Origin: Bradyrhizobium daqingense | GTDB taxonomy: Bacteria > Pseudomonadota > Alphaproteobacteria > Rhizobiales > Xanthobacteraceae | Length of the DNA: 64,000 nt | NCBI RefSeq assembly: GCF_021044685.1 | Contig: NZ_CP088014.1 | Location: forward strand, 4,140,001 to 4,204,000 | Reading direction: 5' to 3' | In this document: positions 32,640-40,773 of the stretch, piece after piece | Position numbering within the stretch: position 1 is the stretch's first letter | How the letters are laid out: the number at the start of each line of letters is the position of its first letter | Position numbers and translations under genes: made by a program | The notes under the pieces: model-generated | Seen by the model: the letters and a program-made list of their open reading frames with translations, nothing else | Databases searched by the model: none | Told to the model about the DNA's origin: nothing

Positions 32640-33250
32640 AGGGGCGGTCATGTTGTCGTATGATCGCAGAGCCGGGCTTGCGGTGGACGCAGCAGCGTCG
32701 TGCGCGAGAGCCAAGGGCAGGGCGGATTGCTCTCCGTGAACCCTTCGCATCGCGCGGACGAGCGGCGCTGTCAGGTTCGTCGCGTCATATTCCGGTGGCA
32801 AGGTGCACAACGCCGTCGGACCCTGTGGCGCCAACGAACCGTGCGTACGGCAAAACCGTGTGGTCCTGGCCGTCGTTGCTACGGTCAAGCTCTTGCGGAG
32901 GCGGCATCTGCGTCAACCGGCGCGGGGCCGGTGAATTCCGTGAGGGCGAGGGAGGCCAGAAGGAACTCGGCTCCCGGGAGAGCACGGCATAAGCCGTCCG
33001 ACCATCGCGCAGGGAAGGCCGTGTGTTGGGCTTCACCTGTATGCTGCTGTGCGGTTCTTCCTGCGTGTGCTCTATGCGCAGCGGACCGCGGGTGCCGCCG
33101 GCACCCGGCCTTCCCTGCACCCTCTTGGCTATGAGGGTGGAGCGATCAAGCAAAGCTCGGGCGAAATGCGCCGCGAGAATGCGAAGCCGTGTCTGTCGCG
33201 CGTCTTGTCCCGTCCCGGGAGAGGCGTGGAAGATGGCGCCGACCAACGGG
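32640..33250. repeat. Non-coding block resembling a Bradyrhizobium dispersed repeat
   Basis: This ~600-bp gene-free stretch has several short overlapping open frames in different phases on both strands, none protein-like. Phrases such as GCATAAGCCGTCCGACC and GGAAGGCCGTGTGTTGGG, and the implausible translations (for example WASPVCCCAV), match from memory a family repeated many times in Bradyrhizobium genomes and often mis-annotated as hypothetical proteins. It contains several inverted repeats: GAGAGC/GCTCTC at 32706-32734, ACGGC-ATAA-GCCGT at 32984-32997 and the large structure at 33009-33118. Only one copy is in the window, so repetitiveness is recalled, not shown. Confidence 0.55.
33009..33118. 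ncRNA. Candidate structured RNA: 13-bp outer stem enclosing hairpins
   Basis: GCAGGGAAGGCCG (33009-33021) is perfectly complementary to CGGCCTTCCCTGC (33106-33118). Inside, GGGTGCC (33090-33096) pairs with GGCACCC (33100-33106) around a 3-nt loop, sharing one base with the outer arm. GCTGC near 33042 can pair with GCAGC near 33078-33082. A fixed three-way-junction-like fold in DNA with no convincing frame suggests an RNA or a structured repeat core. Strand and expression are unknown. Confidence 0.4.
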
Positions 33251-33277
33251 ATCTCACGCCATCAAGGTCTGGTCGCC

Positions 33278-33400
33278 TTAGAGACGTACCCCGGTCGTCG
33301 CAAACGCGTGAGCGACGGGCTCCTGGACCCGATTCAAGAGCACCATTCCCGCAGCCGCGATCACCAGCGACGCGACGCAGCCAAGAAGAAACGCTTTCAT
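33278..33400 (-). CDS. 40-residue hypothetical membrane/secreted peptide
   Basis: A 40-codon frame, MKAFLLGCVASLVIAAAGMV then LLNRVQEPVAHAFATTGVRL, opens with an ATG preceded by GGGAGG at 7 nt. A basic residue followed by an 18-20-residue hydrophobic stretch indicates a single membrane segment or an uncleaved signal, with a short polar C-terminus. It resembles small proteins of similar size and ending that I recall from Bradyrhizobium. It lies just beyond the non-coding block. No function is known. Confidence 0.65.
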   Translation of the reverse strand: MKAFLLGCVASLVIAAAGMVLLNRVQEPVAHAFATTGVRL

Positions 33401-33488
33401 CCGCAGCCTCCCGCACCAAACATCAAGCTGTTTATACGATATGGCTGGCCGCGCGCCAACGCGTTGATTGATCAGGGCGCCAGCGGTT

Positions 33489-33743
33489 CTACGGGCTCTT
33501 GAAGATGGGGTCGGCGGAGAACGCAGTGCCCATCAGGCCAAGAGACTGAAGCGCGGCATGATTCAGGTCGATCACCAGGATCGCCAAAAGGAGCGCAAGC
33601 ACGACGGCAACGACAATCAGGAAGGGCGAGGCGCGCCGGGGCTCGGAATCCTCCGAGCTGTCGAGCGCGCGCAAAGCGCGCAGTCGCGCCAGCATCTGCA
33701 GAAATGGCCGCGCTCGCCCCTGCACGCCGTCATCCTTGACCAC
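33489..33743 (-). CDS. Small hypothetical single-pass membrane protein
   Basis: An 84-residue frame from a GTG at 33743. A basic N-terminal ~40 residues is followed by one clear membrane segment, PFLIVVAVVLALLLAILVI, and a short tail. An alternative ATG at 33695 would leave 68 residues. There is no strong ribosome binding site for either. The membrane helix and the absence of a better frame opposite support a real gene. Function is unknown. Confidence 0.5.
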   Translation of the reverse strand: MVKDDGVQGRARPFLQMLARLRALRALDSSEDSEPRRASPFLIVVAVVLALLLAILVIDLNHAALQSLGLMGTAFSADPIFKSP

Positions 33744-33872
33744 CAGACTAGCCCAAGCGTAGTGCCCCGACCCCCGCCGTTCAAGCCGGATGCAAGGTCA
33801 GTCTGTCGCGGCGCACCTGTCGGAACGTAGAACGGGGGCAACTCGTTTGGTACGTGCATCGGAGGATCTGAC

Positions 33873-34133
33873 GTGAAACTGCTAATGACGATTTTGTGCT
33901 TTGCAGCACTTGGCCTTTTCGAGAGCGCCGCCGCCCAGACCGCGCAACCCAACTCGTCTGCCGCGCAGACACCTCCGGAGGAGAAGGGCCAACCCCAGCC
34001 GCAAGGCTGGACGGGACCCATCAACACCGGTTCAGGCGGTGCGCCCGCCGAAAGCCCTCAGGGGCAGAGTCCGCCGGGAATGCAGCCCGCGCCTGAGGGA
34101 TCATCCAAGGTCACGACGGCACCGGCGAAATAG
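33873..34133 (+). CDS. Small secreted Pro/Gln/Ser-rich protein
   Basis: The product has 86 residues, with a Sec signal peptide MKLLMTILCFAALGLFESAAAQ and then a low-complexity mature part. That part contains PEEKGQPQPQGWTGPINTG and SGGAPAESPQGQSPPGM. It is probably periplasmic and unstructured. The GWTGPxNTGSGG motif recurs, as I recall, in rhizobial hypothetical proteins. It lies ~70 bp upstream of the WD40-cytochrome gene on the same strand and may be co-expressed. No function is assigned. Confidence 0.7.
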   Translation: MKLLMTILCFAALGLFESAAAQTAQPNSSAAQTPPEEKGQPQPQGWTGPINTGSGGAPAESPQGQSPPGMQPAPEGSSKVTTAPAK

Positions 34134-34206
34134 ATCGGATATTCATCTCCGCCGGTTGTTCTGGCAATCTCGAGGGGGTGAACGTGACCAGGGCCGGTGA
34201 GGGGCG

Positions 34207-35496
34207 ATGAGGTTACCTTTCTGCGCAGTTGGCGCCGCAGCCCTGTGGGCCATCGTCGCAGCATCAGCCGTGCGCGCCGACATGGTGGGACATGGCGGCC
34301 CCATACGGGCGCTTGCCGTTTCCCCCGGTGGGAACGGCCTCTTGTCCGGCAGCTTCGATACGGCCGCCATTCGCTGGTCTCTGGAGACGGATACCGCGGA
34401 GCAAGTGCTGCGGTACCATGCCGATGCCGTCAACGCGGTCGTCTTCCTGAAGGATGGCCGCATGGTGACGGCCGGTGTCGACGCACGGATTGCGGTGTGG
34501 ACCGCGGGCCGGCAGCAGCCGGAGCGTTTGCTCGAGGGACACCTCGCTCCCATCGTCGCGCTCGCAGTCTCTCCCGACGGCGCCTTTCTCGCATCGGCTT
34601 CATGGGATCGGACAGTGCGGCTGTGGTCGCTGTCGGACGGTGCCTCGCGCGTGCTGGAAGGGCATACGCAGAACGTCAACGGCGTCGCGTTCCCGCCGGA
34701 CGGCAAGTCGCTGGTCAGCGTCGGCTATGATCTGACGTTGCGCATCTGGCGCCTGCCGGACGGCCAGCCCGAGATCGTGACCTTGCCGGCGCCGCTCAAC
34801 GCCGTGAGCGTGGCGCCGGATGGTGAAATCGTCGTGGGCGCTGTCGATGGCATGCTGCGCATGCTGACCGCAGACGGCAAGGTCAGCGGCGAGGTTGCCG
34901 CTGGCCCGACACCGGTGGTGGCCGTGACGATCTCGGCAGACGGCGCGTTGATCGCGGCGGCCGGCATCGGCGGCACGGTGGCCATCATCGACCGCAAGTC
35001 CCGCAGCTTGCTCCGCACGTTGATCGGCCCGGGGCTGCCGGTCTGGTCGGTCGCTTTCCTTTCAGATCGCGAGACGCTGATCACGGGCGGTGCGGACGGC
35101 AAGATCCGTCGCTGGAATGCGCGAACGGGCGATCCGATCAGCTCTGTTCTATCCGGAAAGTCGGCTGATCCGCTGGCGGTCTATGCCGGCGACCACGGTG
35201 CAGAGGTGTTTCGCGCGTGCGTTGCCTGTCACACGCTGTCGGACAAGGAGGTTCAGCGCGCGGGCCCGACGCTTGCGGGACTGTATGGCCGCAAGATCGC
35301 ATCGCTCCCGGGCTATCGCTTTTCCGAGGCGCTGAAGACCATGGACATCGTCTGGACGCCCGAGACCGTCGCAAAATTGTTCGAAGTCGGACCGAACAGC
35401 TACACGCCCGGCACCAAGATGCCGGAGCAACGCATCGGTTCAGCCGAGGACCGCCGCGCATTGACCGACTTCCTCGGCCGCGCGACGTCGCGATAG
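34207..35496 (+). CDS. WD40-repeat / cytochrome c fusion protein, periplasmic
   Basis: The product has 429 residues. A signal peptide (MRLPFCAVGAAALWAIVAASAVRA) leads into about seven WD40-type blades (HGGPIRALAVSPGG..., LEGHLAPIVALAVSPDGAFLASASWDRTVRLWSL and so on) to ~residue 320. A class I cytochrome c domain follows, with heme site C338-V-A-C341-H342, GPTLAGLYGRK and a likely axial Met in PGTKMPEQR. It probably carries electrons in the periplasm while bound to a partner through the propeller. It lies near the formate dehydrogenase locus and could accept electrons there, but no direct link is visible. Confidence 0.9.
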   Translation: MRLPFCAVGAAALWAIVAASAVRADMVGHGGPIRALAVSPGGNGLLSGSFDTAAIRWSLETDTAEQVLRYHADAVNAVVFLKDGRMVTAGVDARIAVWTAGRQQPERLLEGHLAPIVALAVSPDGAFLASASWDRTVRLWSLSDGASRVLEGHTQNVNGVAFPPDGKSLVSVGYDLTLRIWRLPDGQPEIVTLPAPLNAVSVAPDGEIVVGAVDGMLRMLTADGKVSGEVAAGPTPVVAVTISADGALIAAAGIGGTVAIIDRKSRSLLRTLIGPGLPVWSVAFLSDRETLITGGADGKIRRWNARTGDPISSVLSGKSADPLAVYAGDHGAEVFRACVACHTLSDKEVQRAGPTLAGLYGRKIASLPGYRFSEALKTMDIVWTPETVAKLFEVGPNSYTPGTKMPEQRIGSAEDRRALTDFLGRATSR

Positions 35497-35503
35497 CTGC
35501 CTC

Positions 35504-35803
35504 TCAGATCGAGTCCCAATTGTCCATCGGAAGATCTCTCATCTCCGGATGCTGCTTGAGGATCTGAATGACGTCGATGGTGGGATGCTCCTTCAGCGCG
35601 TCCGCAACGCAGCGGTTGACGTATTTCCGGCGCGACAGCCACGCGATCTTCTGGCCCTTGGCTTCGGCCTTGCAGGCGACGATCGCCTGCTTCACGGCGA
35701 CCTTCTGCGCCTTGGTGAGGGGAGGCGCGGCGGCTTCGGCCGATCCGCCGGCGACAGCAAACGCGATCATGCACGTCGACAGAGCTGCGATGAAACGAGA
35801 CAT
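35504..35803 (-). CDS. Small secreted hypothetical protein
   Basis: The product has 99 residues. A signal peptide MSRFIAALSTCMIAFAVAGGSAEAA precedes a ~75-residue helical domain with two Cys (IVACKAEA and VNRCVADAL) that could form a disulfide. It converges on the WD40-cytochrome gene with 7 bp between stops and lies just downstream of the multi-cluster ferredoxin gene on the same strand. Function is unknown. A periplasmic location is expected. Confidence 0.72.
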   Translation of the reverse strand: MSRFIAALSTCMIAFAVAGGSAEAAAPPLTKAQKVAVKQAIVACKAEAKGQKIAWLSRRKYVNRCVADALKEHPTIDVIQILKQHPEMRDLPMDNWDSI

Positions 35804-35836
35804 GGTGATGCTTCCTTGGTTCCCGACCCTGCGAAA

Positions 35837-37930
35837 TTATCCGTTATTGTCCTTGACCTCGCGCTGGCGCAGATAGTCGTCCGTGGTGCGCGGCGGCGTT
35901 CGTTCGGGAACGCCTTTGAACGGATCGAATTGCTGCTCGCTCATGACGATGACGCGGCAGTCCGCACACATCCTGAGTGCCGCGACCCGTTTGTCGCCGG
36001 CCGGATACATCCAGTGCCGACCTTCGAGCTTGGCTGCGATGCGGTCGATCGTGCTCTTGACGCCGAAGGCCGTACCGCAGCGGACGCAGAGCGCGGGCTC
36101 CTCTTCCTTGATGACCACGGCGGACGCGCGGGCCGCGCGGAAATCGATCTGCGGCTTGAGGCTGATGACTTTCTCCGGACAAGTGCTCTGGCACAAGCCA
36201 CATTGCACGCAGGCATCCTCGATGAATTTCAGCACGGGGCGGTCGGGATCGTCACGCAGCGCGCCGGTCGGGCAGACCGAGACGCAGGCGAGGCACAGCG
36301 TGCAGCCGTCCGTGTCGACCGTGATCGCGCCGATCGGCGCTCCCGGCGGCAGGGCGATCACGTCGACCTGCTGTGGCGCCAGGCGGTGCAGCTCGCTCAG
36401 TCCAAATCGCAAAAGGTCGCGCCGTGTGCCGACGGTCCTGAAGGTCGCCGGCGTTGCGACGGCGGCAAGCGTGCCGATCTCCGTCAGATGCGCGCTGAGC
36501 GCATCGGGATCGTCGGTTTCGATAGTGGCGAGACGGCGGCCCGCAAATCCGAGACCGCCAAGGATCGCGTCAGCCATGCCGATCGTCTGCAACAATCCCG
36601 TGACATCGTGGCGCGGCTTTGCCCGCAGCAGGAACCGCACCGCCGAGACGCCATAGGCGAAGGCGCCGATGATCGCCTCCAGTCCGACTTGCGTGAGCTC
36701 GTTGACGGCAAAGGGAAGCACGTTCGCGGGCAGGCCGTCGCCATGTCGCGCCAGGGCGTCGATCAACGGCGTGCCGTGCGGGCTGTCATGAAAAAGCAGC
36801 ACCGCATCTGCGCCGCCGGCCGCGTGGTAGGCGAGCAGCATGGCGCGAATTCGATGCAGCTGCGTATCGGCCGGCGGCAGCGTATAGGACGCCGCGCCGG
36901 TCGGGCAGGCGGCAGCGCATTGGCCGCAGCCCGCACAGATGTTCGGATCGATTGCGATATGATCGCCGGCAGGCGTGATCGCCCCGTTCGGGCAGAGGTC
37001 GAGGCAGCGATGGCATCCCGTGCGCTTCGAGCGCGAATGAGCGCAGAGACTCGGCGTCACGTCGACATATTTCGGCTTGTCGAAGCTGCCGACGAGGTCA
37101 CGCGCGGTCAGCACGGCGCGCAGCACCGCCGCCGGATCGTTCGGATCGGCGCGCAGATAGCCGTCGCGCAGCTCGTGGGCGGGAAAGAGCGGCATTCCCC
37201 CGGAAAGATCGAGCACGATGTCGCAGCGGGAGTTGACCCCGTTTCGTGGCGCGCCCAGCACGAAGCGATCGCGCGAGGAGGGGCGGGGACGCGCATAATC
37301 GTCAATCGCAAGCTCGAAGGCGCCAAAATGTCCCTTGGCGGAGCGGATCGTGCCCTTGACGATCGGGAAGACCGTTGCAGCGGGCGGAATCGTCTCGCCG
37401 AGCTGCTTCAGCATCACCGTGACGTCGAGGTGATCGGCAAGCAGGCGGCCGGCCTCGATCGCGGCCTCATCGCGCCCGTAGATCAGGACCACGCCCTCGC
37501 TCGACAAGGTGACGAGCGGATAGTCCGGCGCCGGGATGGAGGCGGATGCGAGCAGGGCAGCCATTTTGGGACCAGCCCGGGGGCCGTCGCTCGACCATCC
37601 CGCGGTTTCGCGGATGTTGACGAAGCTGATCGGATCAGGCCGTTCGCCGGCCTCCTCCGAGAACTGCGTCGCCTGTTGCGTGCAGGCGACCGTCAGCGCG
37701 GCGTCTGTCGCAGCGAATTTGCGGAAGTGATCGAGCTCGGTACCGCAGAGATGGCGGAAACCTCTGATCTCGCTGTTGGAACATCCGCGCTTGATCGCGG
37801 CCATGTCGAGACGCATCGTGTCTTCGCACGAGCAGATCAAGACGGTCTTCGATGGCTGCTCCAGGTTAAACCCTCCGCCATTTGGACGACGACGACGGAC
37901 TCGCGCCGGCCCTTCGCCTCGTATAGACAT
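35837..37930 (-). CDS. Multi-[4Fe-4S] ferredoxin-like protein of the formate dehydrogenase locus
   Basis: A large, probably cytoplasmic protein of 697 residues. Cysteine motifs form at least four cluster sites: the TGCHRCLDLCPNGAI site, CAGCGQCAAACPTGA, CTLCLACVSVCPTGAL and CVQCGLCQSTCPEKVI. A CVRC...CADC zinc-ribbon-like pair lies near the C-terminus. The N-terminal third (ICSCEDTMRLDM, CGTELDHFRKF, TVACTQQATQF) also holds conserved Cys. It is divergent from the lipoate-ligase-like operon with 59 bp between starts. It probably passes electrons to or from the formate dehydrogenase system. The exact partner is unknown. Confidence 0.82.
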   Translation of the reverse strand: MSIRGEGPARVRRRRPNGGGFNLEQPSKTVLICSCEDTMRLDMAAIKRGCSNSEIRGFRHLCGTELDHFRKFAATDAALTVACTQQATQFSEEAGERPDPISFVNIRETAGWSSDGPRAGPKMAALLASASIPAPDYPLVTLSSEGVVLIYGRDEAAIEAGRLLADHLDVTVMLKQLGETIPPAATVFPIVKGTIRSAKGHFGAFELAIDDYARPRPSSRDRFVLGAPRNGVNSRCDIVLDLSGGMPLFPAHELRDGYLRADPNDPAAVLRAVLTARDLVGSFDKPKYVDVTPSLCAHSRSKRTGCHRCLDLCPNGAITPAGDHIAIDPNICAGCGQCAAACPTGAASYTLPPADTQLHRIRAMLLAYHAAGGADAVLLFHDSPHGTPLIDALARHGDGLPANVLPFAVNELTQVGLEAIIGAFAYGVSAVRFLLRAKPRHDVTGLLQTIGMADAILGGLGFAGRRLATIETDDPDALSAHLTEIGTLAAVATPATFRTVGTRRDLLRFGLSELHRLAPQQVDVIALPPGAPIGAITVDTDGCTLCLACVSVCPTGALRDDPDRPVLKFIEDACVQCGLCQSTCPEKVISLKPQIDFRAARASAVVIKEEEPALCVRCGTAFGVKSTIDRIAAKLEGRHWMYPAGDKRVAALRMCADCRVIVMSEQQFDPFKGVPERTPPRTTDDYLRQREVKDNNG

Positions 37931-37989
37931 TATCGATCGGGAAGAAAAGGAAAGCGGAGGACGGCCTGCCGTCGACCCCCATCAGCCAA

Positions 37990-38721
37990 GTGTCCCTGGC
38001 GGAACCGATCCAGCTGCCGCCGCCGTTCACATTGGTGCGGCTACGCGAGAGCGGTGACGCTTTTGCCCATGCATGCCGCATTGCACCGGAGAGCGGCGCC
38101 GGTACGCTCGTCTATGTCGGCCGCTTCGATCTGGCGGAGTTCGCGGTGGTGCTTGAGCCCGCCGAGCCGTTACGCAGCGCGCGGCGCGCGTTCTACGCCG
38201 GCATGGTCGCGCTCACCGACGCCCTGCGCGCCTACGCGCCACCGAGCAAGCCCATCACGATCGGCTGGCCGGACGCCGTCAGGATCGACGGAGGCTTGAT
38301 TGGCGGCGGTCGCCTGGGATGGCCTCTCGCGGCCAATGAGGAGGAGGTGCCGCCATGGCTGGTGTTCGGCGCGATGATCCGGACGGTCGCCATGGATGAC
38401 GACGAGCCGGGTGTCCATCCGCTTGCCTCGGCGCTCGACCAGGAGGGCTTTGGCGAGGCCGGCGCGGCGCAGATCACCGAAAGCTTTGCCCGGCACCTGA
38501 TGCTGGCATTCGACAGTTGGCGGGCGGACGGTTTTGACGGGGTCGCGCGTGAATACCTCTCTCGGATGCCGCGCGAACGGCAGAGCATCCAGCGCATCGA
38601 CGATGACGGCGATCTCCTCACGCGCCGGATTGGCGCGGGCGCGATCGAACGTCGCGACCTCATGCAGGCGCTCGCGACCCCATCCTGGCTCGATCCGGCA
38701 CTCGGGGGACCACGGCTGTGA
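37990..38721 (+). CDS. Biotin/lipoate protein ligase-like family protein
   Basis: 243 residues from a GTG at 37990. It begins MSLAEPIQLPPPFTLVRLRESGDAFAHACRIAP and contains ITIGWPDAVRIDGGLIGGGRLGWP, a version of the ligase fold without an obvious GRGRxGR biotin-ligase loop. It is therefore likely a degenerate or specialised member. It is the first gene of a run (37990-41381) in which every gene overlaps the next by 4 nt, leading to the formate dehydrogenase genes. The role in formate dehydrogenase assembly is inferred from this conserved linkage. Confidence 0.78.
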   Translation: MSLAEPIQLPPPFTLVRLRESGDAFAHACRIAPESGAGTLVYVGRFDLAEFAVVLEPAEPLRSARRAFYAGMVALTDALRAYAPPSKPITIGWPDAVRIDGGLIGGGRLGWPLAANEEEVPPWLVFGAMIRTVAMDDDEPGVHPLASALDQEGFGEAGAAQITESFARHLMLAFDSWRADGFDGVAREYLSRMPRERQSIQRIDDDGDLLTRRIGAGAIERRDLMQALATPSWLDPALGGPRL

Positions 38722-39257
38722 AGCTCCTGCGGACCATCGCGCTCGATCCCTCCGACACATTCGTGTTTGACGTGGCCGCAGAGCCAGGCGAATGGGCCGT
38801 CTCCGGTGCCTTCCGCTTCTGGGATTGCGACGCAGCGACGCTCGAGGGCAAGGCGCGCGCGGCGTTTCGCGGCGGTTTCCTCGGGGTGCAATCCTGGGGC
38901 TGGTCGACGCTGGCGCAGATCGTTCCGGCGACCGAGGAGGATTACCACGGCATGGTTGATCTCCTGGCGAGGCAACTCGTCGATCGTTTCGGTGCACCGG
39001 ACGTGACGACCGCGAAGGCGGCCGCCGAAGAGGAGGTGGCGTTCTCCCAGTCGCTCTGCAGCCATCCGATTAGCTCGCTTGTTGCGGTGCACCGGGCGGT
39101 GAGCGGCGGTGAGGTCCGGGAGTCCTTCCGCCGACTGCAACTTCGTGAGGGGCAAGGGCACAGCAAGGCGTTCTCGTTCATGGAAATGGAGGAAGACGTC
39201 GAGCCTGATGGCAATCTCAGGCTTGCGGATCTCGGCCGAGGACCGTCAGTCAGATGA
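38718..39257 (+). CDS. DUF6505-like hypothetical protein
   Basis: The product has 179 residues, beginning MKLLRTIALDPSDTFVFDVAAEPGEWAVSGAF. It contains FRGGFLGVQSWGWSTLAQIV, a feature I associate with the DUF6505 family found with rhizobial formate dehydrogenases. It is soluble and has no signal peptide. It overlaps its neighbours by 4 nt on both sides. Biochemical function is unknown. A maturation or accessory role is suggested only by its position. Confidence 0.75.
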   Translation: MKLLRTIALDPSDTFVFDVAAEPGEWAVSGAFRFWDCDAATLEGKARAAFRGGFLGVQSWGWSTLAQIVPATEEDYHGMVDLLARQLVDRFGAPDVTTAKAAAEEEVAFSQSLCSHPISSLVAVHRAVSGGEVRESFRRLQLREGQGHSKAFSFMEMEEDVEPDGNLRLADLGRGPSVR

Positions 39258-40261
39258 ACGATTTCTGGATCGCCTGCGGCCATCATCTGCTCGATCGGGA
39301 CGAGGGCGGTGGACTGCGCGTCACCGACGACTTCCTCAAGGCCTATTTTGCCCGCCCCGAGCTGATGCCGCCGGAAGATGCGTGCCAAGTCGAACGCCGG
39401 CTGCACCGCGAGCTGCTCGCCGACCCGCGCCAGGCGGTCGGCGCGGACGAGATTGCATCCCTTGCCGATCCCGACGCCCGGGAGAACTGGCAGTTCGTGC
39501 TGGCCTTTCGCGACCTGCTGTTGCGCCATCCGACGCTTGAAGCCGCCTATCTCGCATCGGTGCGTTCGGGTGCGAGTGACCTGCCGCCGCTCTTCGTCAA
39601 CCAGCTCGTGCACGTCATCCTGCGCAATGCGCTCGATGGCTGTGACGATCCGTTCGTGCTGCGCGCGGCCGAGTTGTTCTTCCGGATCCAGCGGGTCCTG
39701 CCGCATGAACAGGCCGTGCTGCTCGGCGACGAGGAAATCGTCGGCGGCCGGACTCCGACGCCGGTGCTGTCCCTGATGTCGATGCTGGGGGCCACCACCG
39801 ACGCCGTTGTTGATGTGTTGAGCGAAGAGAGCGCCGCAGCCTATTGGCAGCGCAGCGACCAGTTCGACATGGCCCTCGACCTCACGGCCGGCGGACGCGG
39901 ACCAGCTGCGCTGGCGCAAGTGATGACGCGTTGGATCTCCCATCTCCTTGCCGTCGGCGTCATGATCGAACCGCTGCGCGCGCTTCAGGACGAAAAGCTC
40001 ACCTGGTATGTCGGGCTCGATGCCGACTCCACCCGGCTGGGCGACCGCCTCTGGCACGGCGAGGAGCTCGACGAGCGCAGCGCCGATCGGGTGCTCGCAC
40101 TGTTCCGGCTGACCTTTACCGATTCAAGCCGCGCGCTTGACGATGTCAGGGGCGAGCCCGTCTACTTGATCTTGTCGATGACGGCGGACCAGAAGTTGAG
40201 GTTGAAGCCGCAGAATCTGCTGACCGGGCTACCCGTGAAGGGCCTGGAGATGGCGACATGA
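39254..40261 (+). CDS. DUF6352-like hypothetical protein
   Basis: A soluble, mainly helical protein of 335 residues, beginning MNDFWIACGHHLLDRDEGGGLRVTDDFLKAYFARPEL. It continues with FVLAFRDLLLRHPTLEAAYL and FRIQRVLPHEQAVLLGDEE. The family is known to me only from rhizobial formate dehydrogenase loci. It is coupled by 4-nt overlaps to the genes on both sides. No catalytic motif was recognised. Confidence 0.75.
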   Translation: MNDFWIACGHHLLDRDEGGGLRVTDDFLKAYFARPELMPPEDACQVERRLHRELLADPRQAVGADEIASLADPDARENWQFVLAFRDLLLRHPTLEAAYLASVRSGASDLPPLFVNQLVHVILRNALDGCDDPFVLRAAELFFRIQRVLPHEQAVLLGDEEIVGGRTPTPVLSLMSMLGATTDAVVDVLSEESAAAYWQRSDQFDMALDLTAGGRGPAALAQVMTRWISHLLAVGVMIEPLRALQDEKLTWYVGLDADSTRLGDRLWHGEELDERSADRVLALFRLTFTDSSRALDDVRGEPVYLILSMTADQKLRLKPQNLLTGLPVKGLEMAT

Positions 40262-40773
40262 GCCCTGCGGCGCGCCCCTTGTTGTCCATTGCCGTCGGTG
40301 TCGTGGTCGAGCGGCGCAAGGCGGATTCGCCCTGGGTCGATTTCGTCTGGCGTGGGATCGCGGTGCTGCCGGACGAGCCTGCCACACACCCCTGGACCGT
40401 ACTTCGCGAGCAGGACGACACGACGCTATTCTACGCCGGGCGCGCGACCGTGGATCTCTATCCGTCCGAGACGGCGCGCTATCGCGACAATCTCGCCTCT
40501 GGTCATCCGAGCATATGGACCGTGCTGTCGCCTTCGGAAGGCGCCTGGCCCTATGCCGTTGCTGCGGTGACTGTCGATCCGGCGGAGGGCGAAAGCTTCA
40601 CCGAAGCTGCCGACAATCTGGTCGAGGCCGTGCCGATGCCGGAGGTGCTGCGCGAGGCAATTGAAAGCTTCGTGGCCGAGCACCATGTCGAGCGGGAATT
40701 CGTCAAGCGCAAGCGGCGCCGCGCCGACCCGGAGGCGCTGGCGCGGCGCGAACACGAGGGCGGACAGGAATGA
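40258..40773 (+). CDS. DUF3305 protein
   Basis: The product has 171 residues, beginning SIAVGVVVERRKADSPWVDFVWRGIAVLPDEP and containing TTLFYAGRATVDLYPSETARYRDNL, the typical DUF3305 pattern. The C-terminus is very basic (FVKRKRRRADPEALARREHEGG). It is regularly found paired with a DUF3306 gene at formate dehydrogenase loci, as here with a 4-nt overlap. Molecular role is unknown. Confidence 0.82.
   Translation: MSPAARPLLSIAVGVVVERRKADSPWVDFVWRGIAVLPDEPATHPWTVLREQDDTTLFYAGRATVDLYPSETARYRDNLASGHPSIWTVLSPSEGAWPYAVAAVTVDPAEGESFTEAADNLVEAVPMPEVLREAIESFVAEHHVEREFVKRKRRRADPEALARREHEGGQE

Noticed and set aside
32785..33246. 153-codon minus-strand frame in the non-coding block
   Set aside because: Several frames of similar length overlap here on both strands. 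None has a ribosome binding site or protein-like composition, and the DNA looks like a structured repeat.
35549..38299. Open frame of ~916 codons on the plus strand
   Set aside because: It is antisense to the multi-cluster ferredoxin gene, whose CxxCxxC motifs are unmistakable, and it crosses into the small secreted gene and the ligase-like gene region. Composition is shadow-like.
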